Of a DNA stretch of 64,000 bases, positions 46,870 to 58,955 are shown one piece after another (within the stretch, counting starts at the first letter, position 1; each line of letters opens with the position of its first letter). The position numbers and the translations under genes are program-made. Source of the stretch: Gymnothorax reevesii. Lineage: Eukaryota; Chordata; Actinopteri; Anguilliformes; Muraenidae. The notes beneath the pieces are model-generated. The model saw only the letters and a list, made by a program, of their open reading frames with translations. It had not been told where the DNA came from and did no database searches. The stretch covers positions 77,401,367-77,465,366 of the forward strand of contig CM056580.1 in assembly GCA_029721435.1 (NCBI GenBank), read 5' to 3'.

Positions 46870-47035
46870 CAGTGATTAGTCTGGTGCCCTGTCTGGAGTG
46901 TGTCCGGCCCTTTCATCTGAATGTGGCAGACCGAAGGAGGGCCCGAGCGGGGGACTGAATCCCAGACTCCTGAGTAAGAGTCACAAGCGCTGACCACAAT
47001 GCCAATGAGCCAGGCTCGTTGACAAGGTAGCCAGG
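46870..47035 (-). repeat. tRNA-derived SINE (minus strand)
   Basis: The minus strand reads ATTGTGGTCAGCGCTTGTGA (A-box region), then GGGATTCAGTCCC (B box), then a GC-rich body (CTCGGGCCCTCCTTCGGTC). This is the usual pol III head of fish SINEs. Confidence 0.55.
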
Positions 47036-47089
47036 GCACACACTTATTAGAAGGCATTCCTAGTGACAGGACCCATCAACTGTCATACA

Positions 47090-47182
47090 TAGTTAGCAGT
47101 GATTGGCTCCAGCGCCCCTGCGACCCCAGTCAAGAAGAAGCAGTTAAGATAGCGAATGGATGGATGGATGGATGGATGGCTC
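47090..47182 (+). repeat. L2-like LINE/SINE 3' tail with (TGGA)n
   Basis: GTGATTGGCTCCAGCGCCCC, then GCGACCCCAGTCAAGAAG, then AGCAGTTAAGATAGCGAATG, ending in about six GGAT repeats. This is the common 3' end of fish L2-type retroposons, which terminate in short tandem repeats instead of poly-A. Confidence 0.6.
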
Positions 47183-49098
47183 AAGATGTGTTGGATTTCA
47201 GTCCAATTATACTACACTGTGAGCATGCATGCATTAAATGAACAAAAGTTCAATACCATGCATTTGCACAGTAGCTTTCCATAAACAGGTTAGCTGAGTT
47301 CTGAGAGATGAATTGTTTATGTCATTTTGGTGGGCTAGTTGAACATTTGCATGATATATAATATAGGCAACAGAGTTTTTTTTTTTTTTTTTTTTGCTTG
47401 TCCATTGTTCATGGAAAATGGCCAGAGTCGATGGGGGAAAAGAGTTAGCGGACACATGTATCCTCTGTTTCCATACCCAACCATGTTCCAGATATTTTTG
47501 AATGTGTCTAAATATGTAGGGCGTGATGTGGGAGGAAATGCAGGCCTGCAATTATGAGGAACTAAAACCAGGCCCACACAGAAACAAACCTGCAATATTC
47601 AGAGACAGATCCCTTATCCTTGAAACAAATATCTGAACCCACTGAAATCAATATCTGAAATTAGAATTAATAGTAAAAGTGGATGCTGCAACAAAATTGA
47701 TTCATTTTCAGAATTACTAAATATTTAGTCTGCAGAAATTGACATTATAGGGAGTAAATGACAAACCTCAAGAGCTTCTCTGAATCTTCCATATGAAAAA
47801 AAAATCTCCTGTTTTCCATTGGTGCAGATTCTGCCAGGGCCAATTCCTAATGAGGATTTTATGAGCCTGACCATCCTTTGAGTTAGAGGTAATAAAAGCA
47901 CACTAGAGAATGCAATGGTCTTTGTTTCTTGGTAAAATGCCCCTTTGTTCCTCCTTTTCCAAGTGGAAGGTATCATCTCTGTGTTGACTTTGTTTGGGGA
48001 GTTCGACCATAAATGCCAAAGGAAATCTACGATTACCGTAAATACTCGCCATATGGTATAAGGTTTTAAAAAAAAAAAAAAAATCTGCATGTGCTGTTTT
48101 GTCAAAACTGGTATGAACACGTGACTGATTCTGAATTCAAGTAGTGCCATTCGCACTATTGATACAATATGTGGTGAAGTATTCTGGCACCTGGAGCATT
48201 GTTAAAATAACTGAAAGTAGATATCAACCAGTTCAGTTAGCCTGTAGGAATAATCAAAAGCAAGCCTAAAGATTGGATTACTGAACATGGCAAAATCTCA
48301 GCATGATTGAGATATATATATATATCAAATTTTCATTTATTTTTTTTGCACTTAGAATTTACCATTGTCAATGTTCTTGAAATAAAATTAAAGAAGAGAA
48401 CACCGTTGAGTGATGTTTGAATTCCCAACTCAACAAGCGGCTTTCCCAAGGAGGCTGCAGACCATTTTAATCTATAGTTTCATATCTGCTATCGTTTGTT
48501 TCAAAAAATTTATATTTCACAGAAATGGGTGCAAATAGTGCTGAAATATTGCATAAAAAGAGAACATCTCCAGATGCAGGCAATATTTCAATAACAGAGG
48601 ACATATACATTTTACAATCAGTTGGTAGGCTCAATAGTTATCACAAATACTGTACTCAAAGACCAATCCCTCTTTAGTGATGTTTTATTACTAGGGGATA
48701 GTCAATGTAAAAAAAAAACACACACACATTTCTATGATTGACATTTTTTATGTTGTGAGATTATTTAGCATTCAGGCTTCAAGATTAAAACACAGACGCA
48801 GAGGATATAGTTTAGGCTATAACTGCATTATTTGCTGAATTATTACTGACCATAATATCTATTACTGTCGCCAGTAGCAATGTAATTGTGCTCTGTGTGT
48901 TATGCACTTGTTTTTAAAAATGGAAAGACCCATTACAAACAATCTGTGTCTGTGATGGTGGGGTCAATCATGATGAAAGTGCTCTCTCACAATTTCATCT
49001 TGAGCACTTACATATTCACGTTAAGCTCAGAAGCGATGTTTATTTTTTTTTCCTCTGATGTTGTCCAGATTTTCAGACGTTCAGCACTGCTTGAATGT

Positions 49099-49129
<31 letters not shown>

Positions 49130-49190
49130 CTTGGGGACAAAAAGTGAGAATAAGGGACTCATGGCATTTGTACCTGTCAGATAAATTTAT
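47183..49190. other. Unassigned, with T, AT and GT tracts
   Basis: Simple tracts: poly-T at about 47,375-47,395, poly-A at about 48,067-48,083, (AT)n at about 48,311-48,323, and (GT)n at about 49,098-49,130. A 40-bp word (ATCTACGATTACCGTAAATA) at about 48,027 recurs at 49,272. A 143-codon open stretch at 47,725-48,156 (-) has no recognisable features. Confidence 0.4.
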
Positions 49191-49191
49191 G

Positions 49192-49432
49192 CAGGACTCA
49201 TGCAGGAAATGGTGTACGTCTTGTTCTTCATTTCTGAAATATTAACTTTAATATGGTTGATGCCAAAGAAAAATCTACGATTACTGTAAATAATTGCCAT
49301 ATGGTATCATGTTTTTGAAAAAAATAATAAAAAATTCAAAAAAAATTTTGCAGGACTCATGCAGGAAATGGTGTACGTCTTGTTCTTAATTTCTGAAATA
49401 TAAAATTTAATATGGTTAATGCCAAAGAGAAT
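49192..49432. repeat. Local tandem duplication, about 158-bp spacing
   Basis: GCAGGACTCATGCAGGAAAT plus about 60 more bases (49,192-49,272) is repeated at 49,350-49,432 with a few differences, ending in ATGCCAAAGA in both. Confidence 0.8.
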
Positions 49433-49439
49433 ATATAAG

Positions 49440-49640
49440 TATCAGCATTGGGCAGTGGTGCAGTTGAACTACAAGAAGTTAGTGGGTTTGAATCTGGGCC
49501 TGTCTGTGTGGAGTTTGCTCCTTGAGTCTGTATGGTGTCTCTTAGGTAATTTGGTTTCTTCCCACATATTAGACAGATGCAGGCCAGGCCAGGGCCGTTC
49601 ACTGACTCCTGAGTGGGCAGGTGCTCAACCTGAAAAAAGG
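49440..49640 (+). repeat. HE1/DANA-type tRNA SINE
   Basis: A degenerate tRNA head (GGGCAGTGGTGCAGTTGAAC, then GTGGGTTTGAATC as B box) is followed by the conserved core TCTGTGTGGAGTTTGC and GGTTTCTTCCCACA...AGACAGATGCAGG. This matches the tripartite layout of zebrafish HE1/DANA elements. Confidence 0.75.
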
Positions 49641-50322
49641 CACCACCTGTTTTGTTGCCTTGAATGTGATCTCTGATAACTGTCTTGAAATGTTGGAAAG
49701 TGAAATTTACCGTGAGCTAAAGACTCGATAAAATCACTTTATTTTTATAATTTATTTCTAAATTTTAATTATTTGGATATGGATGAGGATGGGCAATTCC
49801 CTAATGCTCAGAAAAAAAATATCCCTCTTTTCACAGCTTCTAGTTAACCAGAATGCCCATAGGTGTTAAACTGGAGTTTGATCTGGTGACTGTGAAGGTC
49901 ACTTGATTGATATCATTTTCATATTTTTCGATTCATGCACTGACTGCAGATTTATAATAATGGTAGCGCTGGCACTCGGGACATATCTATCCCCTGGGCC
50001 CCAAACCTGCATTAATTCATTGCAACGAATCATTATTCATCATTGAGAATGAGTATGAGAACAGGACAGGTGAAGAAGAAAAATGCTCAGATGCCTTAGT
50101 TTTTGCCTGAAGAAATAAGGAAGCATGTGTTGAGCAGTGATTCTCAATGGGGAAATACAGTTACCTCCATAATAATGGGAAACCCTAGTGAAGAGGGGTA
50201 AAAAGGTTGATAAGAAATTCATCTTTTGGTGAATTATTTTCAAGGGATTATAACATGCTTTTTTTGGGTCTCCTCTCCTTTAGTGTGTTACATAGCTTTT
50301 TGTGCATGTAAATGTCCGCTAA
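49641..50322. other. Unassigned
   Basis: AT-rich; nothing recognised. Confidence 0.35.
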
Positions 50323-50324
50323 GT

Positions 50325-50560
50325 TGTAGGGCCCCATCTTACGCCAGAGTCCCTAAACCCGTTATTTGGGGATTTAGCATTGCCTAAAAGGCGTTCCCCC
50401 GCAAAAGTTGCTATCTTGCCTTTATCCCTAAAACACCTGTGCTACCCATTGTATTATGCACAGGCGTGGTTTGGGCGTTACCCCCAGTTAAACCAATCAG
50501 TGTGCCAGGTGCCATTGCCTTTAAGAGCAGGCTGCGCTATCCCAAATCCTCAAACCGAAA
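50325..50560 (+). repeat. Terminal part of a large DNA transposon (probable)
   Basis: GGGCCCCATCTTACGCC, followed by AGGCGTGGTTTGGGCGTTAC and AAACCAATCAGTGTGCCAGG, matches a sequence order I associate with the ends of large fish Harbinger-like transposons. The partner end was not found, so the superfamily is tentative. Confidence 0.35.
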
Positions 50561-52865
50561 CTCGTGATGGAGAGAGGAAGGTTGGCATGTTTCTCCAAAG
50601 ACAAAGTTGAATCAAAGATCATAGAGAAAGGAAGACTCCTCACCGAGGAGTAATTTTTGGTATCAGTCACATGGGTGCCCCGCCCCTTTAGACCTGTGGA
50701 TGGTCCTAAATGAATGGATTCCAATGGGGAGAAGTGAATTTAAGCACAGATTATCACCAATTATTTTGCTCCATTGTCACAGAATTAAATATTGGACTTA
50801 TTTTTCACAGGCCACATATCTTCCAAACATTCTGGTGCTGCAATGGCATTTTAAGGCCAACAGATCAGGAGAAAATTAACTTTGTTCGAGACCTATGTCT
50901 CTCTCAGCTGCGGTCACTCAACATCTGGCAATACAAAAACACAGTATGGACTGCGGGAAACCACAAATTAAAATTTCAAACTGAAACAATGTTTGTGTTT
51001 ATATGTGCAGTAACACTGTTATTGTCATCGATGTTTAATCGTTTTTAAAGGGTAAAAGGAATATATTTGATCACTATGATATTGTACTGGCTTAATATCA
51101 GATATTAAATAACAGCGAGGATATAAAAGGCGCTAAAATTTAATGTGAAGCGTATCCTGCATTGGCCATCCACGTTAAAAATGTTGAAACGTTGAGCAGC
51201 AATAACAGGAGCAAGCTATCCTTTTCTTTTCCGACGAATGTAGACAGGTAAGGAATAAATTAGCAACTGTCGTATTACAAAAGTACATACCAGCTTCATA
51301 GGCTTAATCTAGCTGATGCAATCATGCCCTTCAAGTTATAGTTAATGCCATTTACAGTAAAGTGCGTTACGTAATTTGAGTATTATTTAATTTAGCCTTT
51401 ATTATACCAGGGAGTCCCTCTGAAATATGGCCAAACATTATCCTGTTCAAAACCGAACAACCGCTCCAAGAGTAAATGCTAGCAAGCCAAAATCTAATAT
51501 TTAAGTTGATGTCAAATAACATTCCCGAATGCCATTGCCGGCCAGCTAATGGATATTTGTAATGCTGAGTAGGCTACAGCCGTTAGCTGTGTTGTAAAAT
51601 GCCCGATGTAGCAAAGTAAAATTAAATATACTCACAACATGGAGCTAGACAATAGATACTTGAATATCTGAACATTTAATTGCTCGCCTCTTAGCTACCA
51701 CTTTTGACAACGAGATGGATACCCCAGTCAGCATTCATTCTCCAAATAGCCTACAATGCGCACAACACGTCCGCGACTGCGCCCCCTTTGGAGACGGGAA
51801 GTGTGACCAATTTTTTTATAATGGGGGTCTATGGGCGATGAGGAGTCCTCCTGTAACTATTGCCTTTGGTTAAATTGCTCGTGCATGAAGTCAAAATGCA
51901 TTTCGCCATGAACTTCCAACTCCCTCTCCCATCTGAAATGAAGCGTAGAACAATATCCCATTTTAGAAAATGCCCACAACTAAACAAATGCCTACATTGA
52001 CTGCAACCATTTATACTTTCTTCTTTATAAAGCGACTGTGAGTATTTAATAAAACGCAGTGGATATTTTGCCATGAACCGGTTATACATTTCTACGGCTA
52101 TTTGGCTGTGACTTCTGGTAGACATGCGCAGTTCTATTATTTTTGGACTTGCTCATAGAAATCAATGGATAATAGTGAATAGTTAAAACTTTGTCATTTT
52201 GTTAGCTGGCTCGCATTTACTATACATTAAATATAGCGAGCCAAGTCGGCATAAAGCCTCTTTTGCTAGCTAGCTAGCATTATATTTCATGCATTTAAGT
52301 CAATTTAAAATTTTTATAGCCATTATTATGTGGAATAACTTGGTTGGAGTTGCACCGCGAGCATTTAGCTCGCTACCTGGCATTAATATGCACCGAATAT
52401 AAAGTTTGCCAACTAACATTGACTAAGAAACCTACAAATTAGCTTGCACGCAAGGCTAGCAAGCTAGTTCACCTGCTCAGCTACCTATTTGCGGTGCATA
52501 TAAATCAATAAAAAAACTGTGAATTGCAATTTTTTCGCATTAGCTGCGTAGCTAGTTCAGTTATGCATTGATGAGGCTGATTAGTTGTTTGCTAGCTACT
52601 GAGTTTTTACCATGAACATCCTTGGTTTTTACACTAAAGGTTGCCAAAGGTACTCACCTCCTTAATAAAACACAATATGAATTACATATATTATTAAGTT
52701 ATTAGTAGCCTATTGAGTGCACAAATTACTTAGCAGGCAGGCTGCAGATGACATGACTAGCGGTGTCGCAGCTCTGCTGCCACCTGGTCCCTCATTGCCC
52801 CTGCTACTGCTGGCACTATATCAGCACTTGGAGTCGGCACCTGCACTTCAGCTGCCTCCTTCTAT
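50561..52865. other. Unassigned, probably old transposon interior
   Basis: It contains ATAATGGGGGTCTATGGGCG at about 51,819 and a minus-strand open stretch (51,829-52,125) without known motifs. It might belong to the element starting at 50,325. No ends pair convincingly. Confidence 0.3.
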
Positions 52866-52869
52866 AGTC

Positions 52870-53375
52870 CGGTAATAATCTATCCTCAAACTCCAGCATC
52901 ATTCCATGACATAGGGCAATGTTGTGCAGAAAGATGCTACTTTTTGAGGACCACACTGTAAGACCCCACCTGACCTGTCCAAGCAGCGGGACCGCGTTTT
53001 GAGCACACCAAATGTTAGCTCAATGACAATTCGTGCGTGTGAGTGTTTTCTATTGATAGCGAACTCATGCACGCTTGTTGGCATAATGTATGGCACCATG
53101 CACCACATCTTTAATGGATAGCCATTGTCACCCAACAGCCACCCATCCAGAGGAGGGTCCCTCTTGAAGACTGCAGGAATGACCTACTGTTCCATTATAA
53201 AAGCATTTTAGCTACCTCCAGGATGATTTGCGTATACATTCAAGATGTAACCCCATGCATCGCGAATCACCTGGACGTTGATGGAATGGGATCCCTTATG
53301 ATTCACATAGACGCCACTGCTCAGAGCCGGAGCCCGAATCAGAATGTGTGTACAGTCAACAGCACCCAGATCTTG
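52870..53375 (-). pseudogene. PIF/Harbinger DDE transposase, dead
   Basis: The minus strand encodes GAVDCTHILIRAPALSSGVY (first Asp), NVQVIRDAWGYILNVYANHP, then GWLLGDNGYPLKMWCMVPYI and ARIVIELTFGVLKTRSRCLD (the final Glu block), in HARBI1/DDE_Tnp_4 order. At the second catalytic site the expected HDAF appears as a stop followed by NAF, and another stop follows. It is a degraded fragment with no neighbouring Myb-like gene. It is distinct from the element at 58,960-64,000. Confidence 0.75.
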
Positions 53376-53785
53376 CCAAAAAATCCCGGTTTACCCTGCG
53401 TTGTCTCTCGGGTATCAGAGAGCCACAGTTGACCAATCGCAACTAAGAGAGCTTTAAGGGAGGAGGGCTCAAAGAGACAGGAGCCAAAATAGTCAGTTTT
53501 CTGCTGACTGAGGACCAGCTGCTTCACAGGCCCTCTACAACCACAGCAAGGTGCTTTTTGACCATAAACACAAAATAAAACCATGGGTAAACTAAACTGT
53601 GTGCTGTTTTTATTTATAGTACAGTCCTACAATCGGATAAAATTAACATGTTTATAAACTTTTGTTTTCAGAAATCTGAAATCTGCACAAAAAGGGGCAC
53701 ATGCATGTGGCATACTTTTTCTGAAATGAATCACTTATATGACCTCCTCAGTCACCAGAAGCCTCATATTTGAATAAAAAGAACA
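53376..53785. other. Unassigned
   Basis: Upstream side of the dead Harbinger gene; no further coding similarity was seen. Confidence 0.35.
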
Positions 53786-53789
53786 CACC

Positions 53790-55214
53790 TTCATGTTTTA
53801 ATAAATTGGATTGAAACTAATTTTGCTTTGTCACACGGTGTGTTATCATGCCAGAAGTAACCGTGAGAAGATGAGACAATAGTGGATATCAAGGGAGGCA
53901 TGTAGGTGGCATCAATATCCAGATAGGCTGTGGCAATCAAAGATGACTGATTGGTATCAAGGGTCCCAAACTGTACCAAGCAAACGTTCCCTACTTTCTT
54001 ACCTAAAAAGACATGCACAACAGGAACACCCCTACAATTGCGCACCTGAACACGGCTCCGACGTTAAAAACCAGACTTAGTCGATAGACAGTGCTCTGTG
54101 GCTGCCAACTGCAACCGGAATGGGTCAAGTGCGGAAGACAAATTATCAGTGAGGCTTCAGTAAAGTGCACCCTACCTTACATTATCTTATTATATGACAT
54201 ATTTATTTGTTCTCTTCTGATTGATTGAGGCGAGTCTCCGCAGGTCACTAAAAACAGCGATATTCTCCATGCAAAAGTGTGCGAGAGGTGAAAATAACAA
54301 TCCGATGACTTCCAGCTAAAAAAAGATTAGGCTTCCCCACAGGAGCTCATGACAGTGTCTGTATATAGTGTCGCTTCATCCCTGTGAGGAGCATTACGTT
54401 AGAGTTGTCGTCCCGCTCTTATTTTATATTTTCAAAAGGGTCCTATAGTAAAACAGTTATTGACTTCAGTTATCTGTGAATCAGTATGATATCACTTGTC
54501 CAAGGTGGAAAAATCATTAAATTCACTTCAACTGAAGTCAATAATTTTATACAATTTCACCTTAATCAAGAGCCTGAACTGTTGAGACAAGGCAGGCTGG
54601 GTTCATGCTATTGCCATCATACTCCCACCCAACCATCGGAAGTTCACAACAGCAGTCCAGACTAATCAGACGAGGATACATTCAAGTCCAGCTTTAACAG
54701 TCCAGTTTTGGTGATCTTGTCCCCCCTCCAGCCCCAGTTTTCTACACTTGGTTGATGAGAGTAGAACTCGACATGGTCTTCTACTGTTGTCGCCCATACA
54801 CATCTGATAGGCAACTGTTGGTCCCTCTGAGATGCTTTTCTGTTCATGACAGTCGTTAAGAGTGGTTACCTAGGTTATTGTAGTCTTTCTGCCAGCTTGA
54901 ACTAGATGGCCACTCTCCTTTGGCCATCAGTAAGACTTGCCATAAAACTGCAACTTTGCATCATCCTGTGTACACTCATGGATATCAGCATGTTTCACAA
55001 ATACTTTAACCAGGCTGTCTGGCACCAAGGACCATGCAACAGTCAAAGACATTGAGAACACATTTCTACCCCATTCTGATATGAACATTAATTGACGCTC
55101 CTCACAGGGACATGCCAATATTGCATCAATTCCACTGCTGACACATGATTTCCTGAATTGCATGGATAAGCTGGTGTATAATAGGTATTGCAAATAAAGT
55201 GCTTGGTGAGTGTG
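53790..55214 (-). mobile_element. Decayed Tc1-like transposon
   Basis: Read on the minus strand, it starts at the end CACACTCACCAAGCACTTTA (55,214), the terminus of a common fish Tc1 family. The helix-turn-helix region follows in broken form (55,193-54,927). A middle part (54,847-54,662, MNRKASQRDQQLPIRCVWAT) is next, and then a late part (54,045-53,791) with IATAYLDIDATYMPPL and GYFWHDNTPCDKAKL. The second catalytic Asp is in the HDN motif. The end of the gene (PIEHLW region) and the far terminal repeat are missing. Confidence 0.65.
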
Positions 55215-55439
55215 TCAGAAATCACTTTAATGTGTCAGCGTAAGTAATAACAGGATAGAAATTCTGAAATTGCACAGCTGTCCATCCATTGTAGGTCCAT
55301 GTAACTATTACCTTACACGTTTTGACAAGTGGCATCCATTTTTAACTCAAATCAGAAAGCTGTACTTCAAGCATTTTTCATTGGAATTGAATGATTGACA
55401 CCATGATATCATGGATCAATTATTTGCTGAAGTTGGTCT

Positions 55440-56052
55440 TTAACCCTTTGTTGCATAGATTGAGAACAAATGCCTCCAATAGGGTAAAATTGGATATCCA
55501 ATGTTCCATTTGATGGGATTTGGTGCAACTTTGTTTCAGGAAGGGGTACTAATGAGTGGTCAATCTGTCCATTGTTTTGGACATTATGCTTGTGGGATGC
55601 ATACTGCCATCCAGGATTTTGGAAATTATGCATGTGGGGTGACAGAAATATTCTGTAGTCGAAGAAACCTGGTCATTGCTATGCATGATGTCCAGTATTC
55701 TAGACAGGGCTTATTTCAGCTTCTTGCCTGGTATGCATAATGTCCAATATTTTTGACAGAGTATAAAATCAGGAGCAGTCCAACAAATATTCATAAAAAA
55801 ATGTATTGTTTTAGTGTGTGCTATATAATGTATTTCATTCCTCCAGCAGGAAAAAAATTGATGACCCTGCTATTTTGATTGATTGTGGTAAATCATTTTA
55901 CTAATCAAAGAGGCACCTATTAGGAAAATTCTGAGCAGGTAATGTCCAATAAAATGTAAATGATGTGTTTTCAAGGTATCTATGAGCTTAGACAACATAA
56001 ACCATACTAAGAATATGTCCACAATATTGGACAAAGTGCAACAAAGGGTTAA
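55440..56052. mobile_element. piggyBac-type MITE (TTAA flanked)
   Basis: The element is 55,444-56,048 (605 bp). It begins CCCTTTGTTGCA and ends TGCAACAAAGGG, a perfect 12-bp inverted pair, between TTAA at 55,440-55,443 and 56,049-56,052. CCCTTT ends with TTAA duplication are typical of piggyBac. The interior has no transposase but repeats a GTCCAATATT/TTGGACATTATGC theme at several places. Confidence 0.85.
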
Positions 56053-56059
56053 TAACAAA

Positions 56060-56480
56060 ACAGAAGAACCTAAGCACAGTGCTGGAGGGTTTTTTTCTGC
56101 AGGCTAATCCAGGAGCAATAAGGAACTTAGAGGAGTTAGTAAAGCCGAGTCGAAGCCACTGGACCGAGGCCAGCAAGCCTTGGGATGGCAAGGACCAGGA
56201 CACGCTGGGCAGCTGCAGCCTTTGAACAAAAGTGAATAAGGTGCTTGATAGATGCCACTCGCCAGGGCCAAAGACTTGAGAAGGAATATTTCTAATAGAT
56301 AGGTAGGTTCTTAGTAGAGATAAACTGAAGACGAAGGACACTTGACAAAAAACTGCAATCCAGCAAATGAAGGAAGGAGACAAGAAACTTAAATACACAA
56401 GATGACAATCAGTAATGAGGCAGAGCAGGAGTTAAAGGGGGAGTAAAGAAACATGAAGGGGCGATTGAAATGAGACAATA
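56060..56480 (-). repeat. LTR-like sequence (minus strand)
   Basis: On the minus strand, CCCCCTTTAACTCCTGCTCTG precedes a TATA-like TGTGTATTTAAG (complement of about 56,389-56,400) and a C/T-rich stretch. This resembles a fish Gypsy LTR U3-R. No second LTR or gag was seen. Confidence 0.35.
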
Positions 56481-56489
56481 CTTAACCCC

Positions 56490-56876
56490 TTTATACAAAC
56501 TAGTGAATTACCCGTGGCGAGAATGATTTCTTGTGACGACCTACGTCCACATACCAACTTTCATGAATACGGTGACCTTTGACCCTCGTGACCTTGACCT
56601 TTGACGGAACGGACCTCTCGCGGTCATTTCTTGCGACGACCTACATCCTCGTACCAACTTTCATGAAAACCTGTCCAGGGAGATGGGAGATGCGAAAAAT
56701 TGACCTTTGACCCCAGTGACCTTGACCTTTCAAAAAACAAACCCCTCAAGGACAACTTTAGGGACATCTTACATCGACCCACCTAGTTTGGCGAAGATCC
56801 GTCAGAGGACCTCAGAGGAGTAGGGGAACAAACAGACACAGACAGACAGACAAACGTTCCTCAAATTATAGTAAAA
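56490..56876. repeat. Interspersed repeat with TGACCTTTGACC motifs
   Basis: Two related subunits (from about 56,527 and about 56,628), each with TTCTTGTGACGACCTAC-type and CATACCAACTTTCATGAA-type blocks, followed by TGACCTTTGACC words at 56,573 and 56,701. It ends in a GACA repeat (about 56,834-56,853). The family is unnamed. Confidence 0.55.
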
Positions 56877-57135
56877 TGGTAAAATGGTAAATGGACTGCA
56901 TTTATATAGCGCTTTCTAGTCACATGATATGACCCCAAAGCGCTTTACAACTTTTTGCCTCACATTCACCCTGATGTGGGAGGCTGCCATGCAAGGCGCC
57001 ACCCTGCACATCAGGAGCAGTTCAGTGTCTTGCTCAAGGACACTTCGACACGTTCTCTGGAGGAGCCTAGGAACGAACCGGGAACCCTCTGATTCCTGGG
57101 CCGCCCGCTCTTCCTCCTGAGCCATGCCGCCCCAT
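56877..57135 (-). repeat. tRNA-derived SINE (minus strand)
   Basis: The minus strand starts GGGGCGGCATGGCTCAGGAG (A box), with GGTTCGTTCC (B box) about 45 nt further. The body CACTGAACTGCTCCTGATGT follows, and the tail is GCGCTATATAAATGCAGTCC plus ATTTTACC repeats. This is a complete-looking copy of a SINE family widespread in fish. Confidence 0.7.
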
Positions 57136-57174
57136 AGTATGATGATGATGATGAAGTATGATGCCAAATAAAAC

Positions 57175-57310
57175 TAATCAAAGCCTTTTGTGCTATTTTA
57201 AGTTTTGTAACTCAGGATTTGCGTCACAGAGACTGGAGAAATTATTTCAATGAAGCAAAATGCTTAACTCATTTGGAAATTCAATTACGGAATTATTAAG
57301 CAACCATATT
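57175..57310 (+). repeat. Diverged relative of 21,930-22,050
   Basis: TTTTGTAACTCAGGATTTGCGTCACAGAGACTGG followed by TTTGGAAATTCAATTACGGAATTATTA aligns with the earlier copy (shown shortened: AACTCAGTTTTTGTGTCACA, TTCAATTACAGAATTATT). Confidence 0.55.
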
Positions 57311-58955
57311 TCAGTATTTTGTGGACACCAGCATCTACATCTGTGCTGAATTGTGGGGAATAACAATTAGGGAAGTGCTCAGGATGTGCAACATGATGCA
57401 TATTCCAAGCAGCTGAAGGAATCAATGAACTGTTTACCTTAGAATGGACACAATGGAATTTTTCAACCTATTATTTTATTTATTGATTTATGTATTTTTT
57501 GTAGTAGTAGTCGTATTAGTTTGTAGCGGAAACCCAAAATATAAACAGCAGTTTTTTTTTGTTTTTTTGATACAAAACAGTTATTTTAGAGAAATAATCT
57601 CAAATGAACTTGTTCCGGATATTGAGAGGTAATACATGTGAGCAGGATTTCCTATTTTAATCATCGGAATACTCCTGTAATGTAAAGGCAGCACACAGAT
57701 CTGCTTAAGCTCTCTTTAATTCTCCAAAGATGGTCGTCACAACTTGCAAATTAGACTTTTTTGGCTGGTGTAGGGCAGTGTAAAATGGATACGGGCCAAA
57801 CATTGTCTTTCTCCATTCATCTGCTCCCATCATTCCAAAACTTTCCAGATAATTAACTGGACCATTTAAATAGTATTTAATAAAAAATGAAACCTTGATG
57901 AATGATGTAATCCAAAAGCCATTTGAAAGAACTTTGAAGGGTGAAATGTTCTTGCCCTTTTCAGTAATTTCCACTTGAAGAAATAATTGCAGTCATTTCA
58001 CATTTCTGCTTCCCTCTAAGTTTGACCATTCATTGCTTACTTGGTCTGTTCAGTGATGTATTTTGTAGTAAAAAGGGAAAGAAAACTAATCAAGTTCAGA
58101 AAATTTCAGATATGAACAGGATATGAACAGTGCTGTGTGGAAGTATGCAGCAATAAATACCAAATACATTCTTATGAATATTGAGAAACAAATGAAAACT
58201 AAATCAAATCAGTATTTTGTGTGATTATCCTGTCCTGTTCTAGCTATCTCAATTGTTTCTGTTCGTCTAGGAAGTCCCAGACAGGCTTCATGATGCTGAT
58301 ATCAAGGCTCAGTGGAGACTAGACCTTGAGCAATAGACATTTAGTCGTCTCAATCTCTTTTTCACTCAAGTTATAGTTCAGAAGGCATAAACAATATATA
58401 CATCCAACACCAAAACTAGATAAAGTTCCAGGGTTACTAATTCATTTACCTAAGATTGTGCAGTCCATGTTTTGCGACAGATAGTTTTAATAATTATTTA
58501 TTGGTTCTACCTCATCCCAAATGGGTTTGACAAGATTCAAACTGAGTCTGGGTCAGGAATGCTGTCAAATTCACATGATGTTGACTTGGTATTAAGAGTA
58601 TGATGAGTTCCAAGAAGACATTCCCCACAGTTACACCAAAGCATTTCATCACTCACTCATATTTTACTTGTGTACTCAAAATTCAGATAATAACATCTAC
58701 ATTTTGCTGTGATCTGATCTGCCTGTCATGATTCTGATCTGCTTTTCCATGTCTTGTTTGGATTTCAATCTCTGCTTTGCCTGACCATGCCTTGTATTCT
58801 GTGTTGTGATTTTGATGCCTGGTTATGTTTTTGTCTTGTCTTATTCTTTTTTTTTTTTTTTTTGTGCAGGAATTCTATCCTCAACCCTATTGCTGCACAG
58901 TAAGCAGCTGTTTTTGAGCACTACTGACATTTCTGACGGCATCAAAAAGTCAGCC
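57311..58955. other. Unassigned, with a possible LTR fragment
   Basis: The stretch 58,725-58,870 begins TGTCATGATTCTGATCTGC and is T-rich, like the LTR relatives of this window, but too short to assign. An 89-codon open stretch at 57,705-57,974 (-) is not recognised. Confidence 0.3.

Noticed and set aside
47725..48156. 143-codon minus-strand open frame
   Set aside because: No motif or plausible start context. It lies over poly-A and AT-rich DNA, so it is probably a chance frame.
55988..56398. 136-codon minus-strand open frame
   Set aside because: It overlaps the end of the piggyBac MITE and an LTR-like sequence; no domain was recognised.
57705..57974. 89-codon minus-strand frame
   Set aside because: Not recognised and without supporting signals; kept as unassigned sequence.
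58725..58870. Start of another LTR (TGTCATGATTCTG)
   Set aside because: Only about 100 T-rich bases with no end, TATA box or poly(A) signal to support it.
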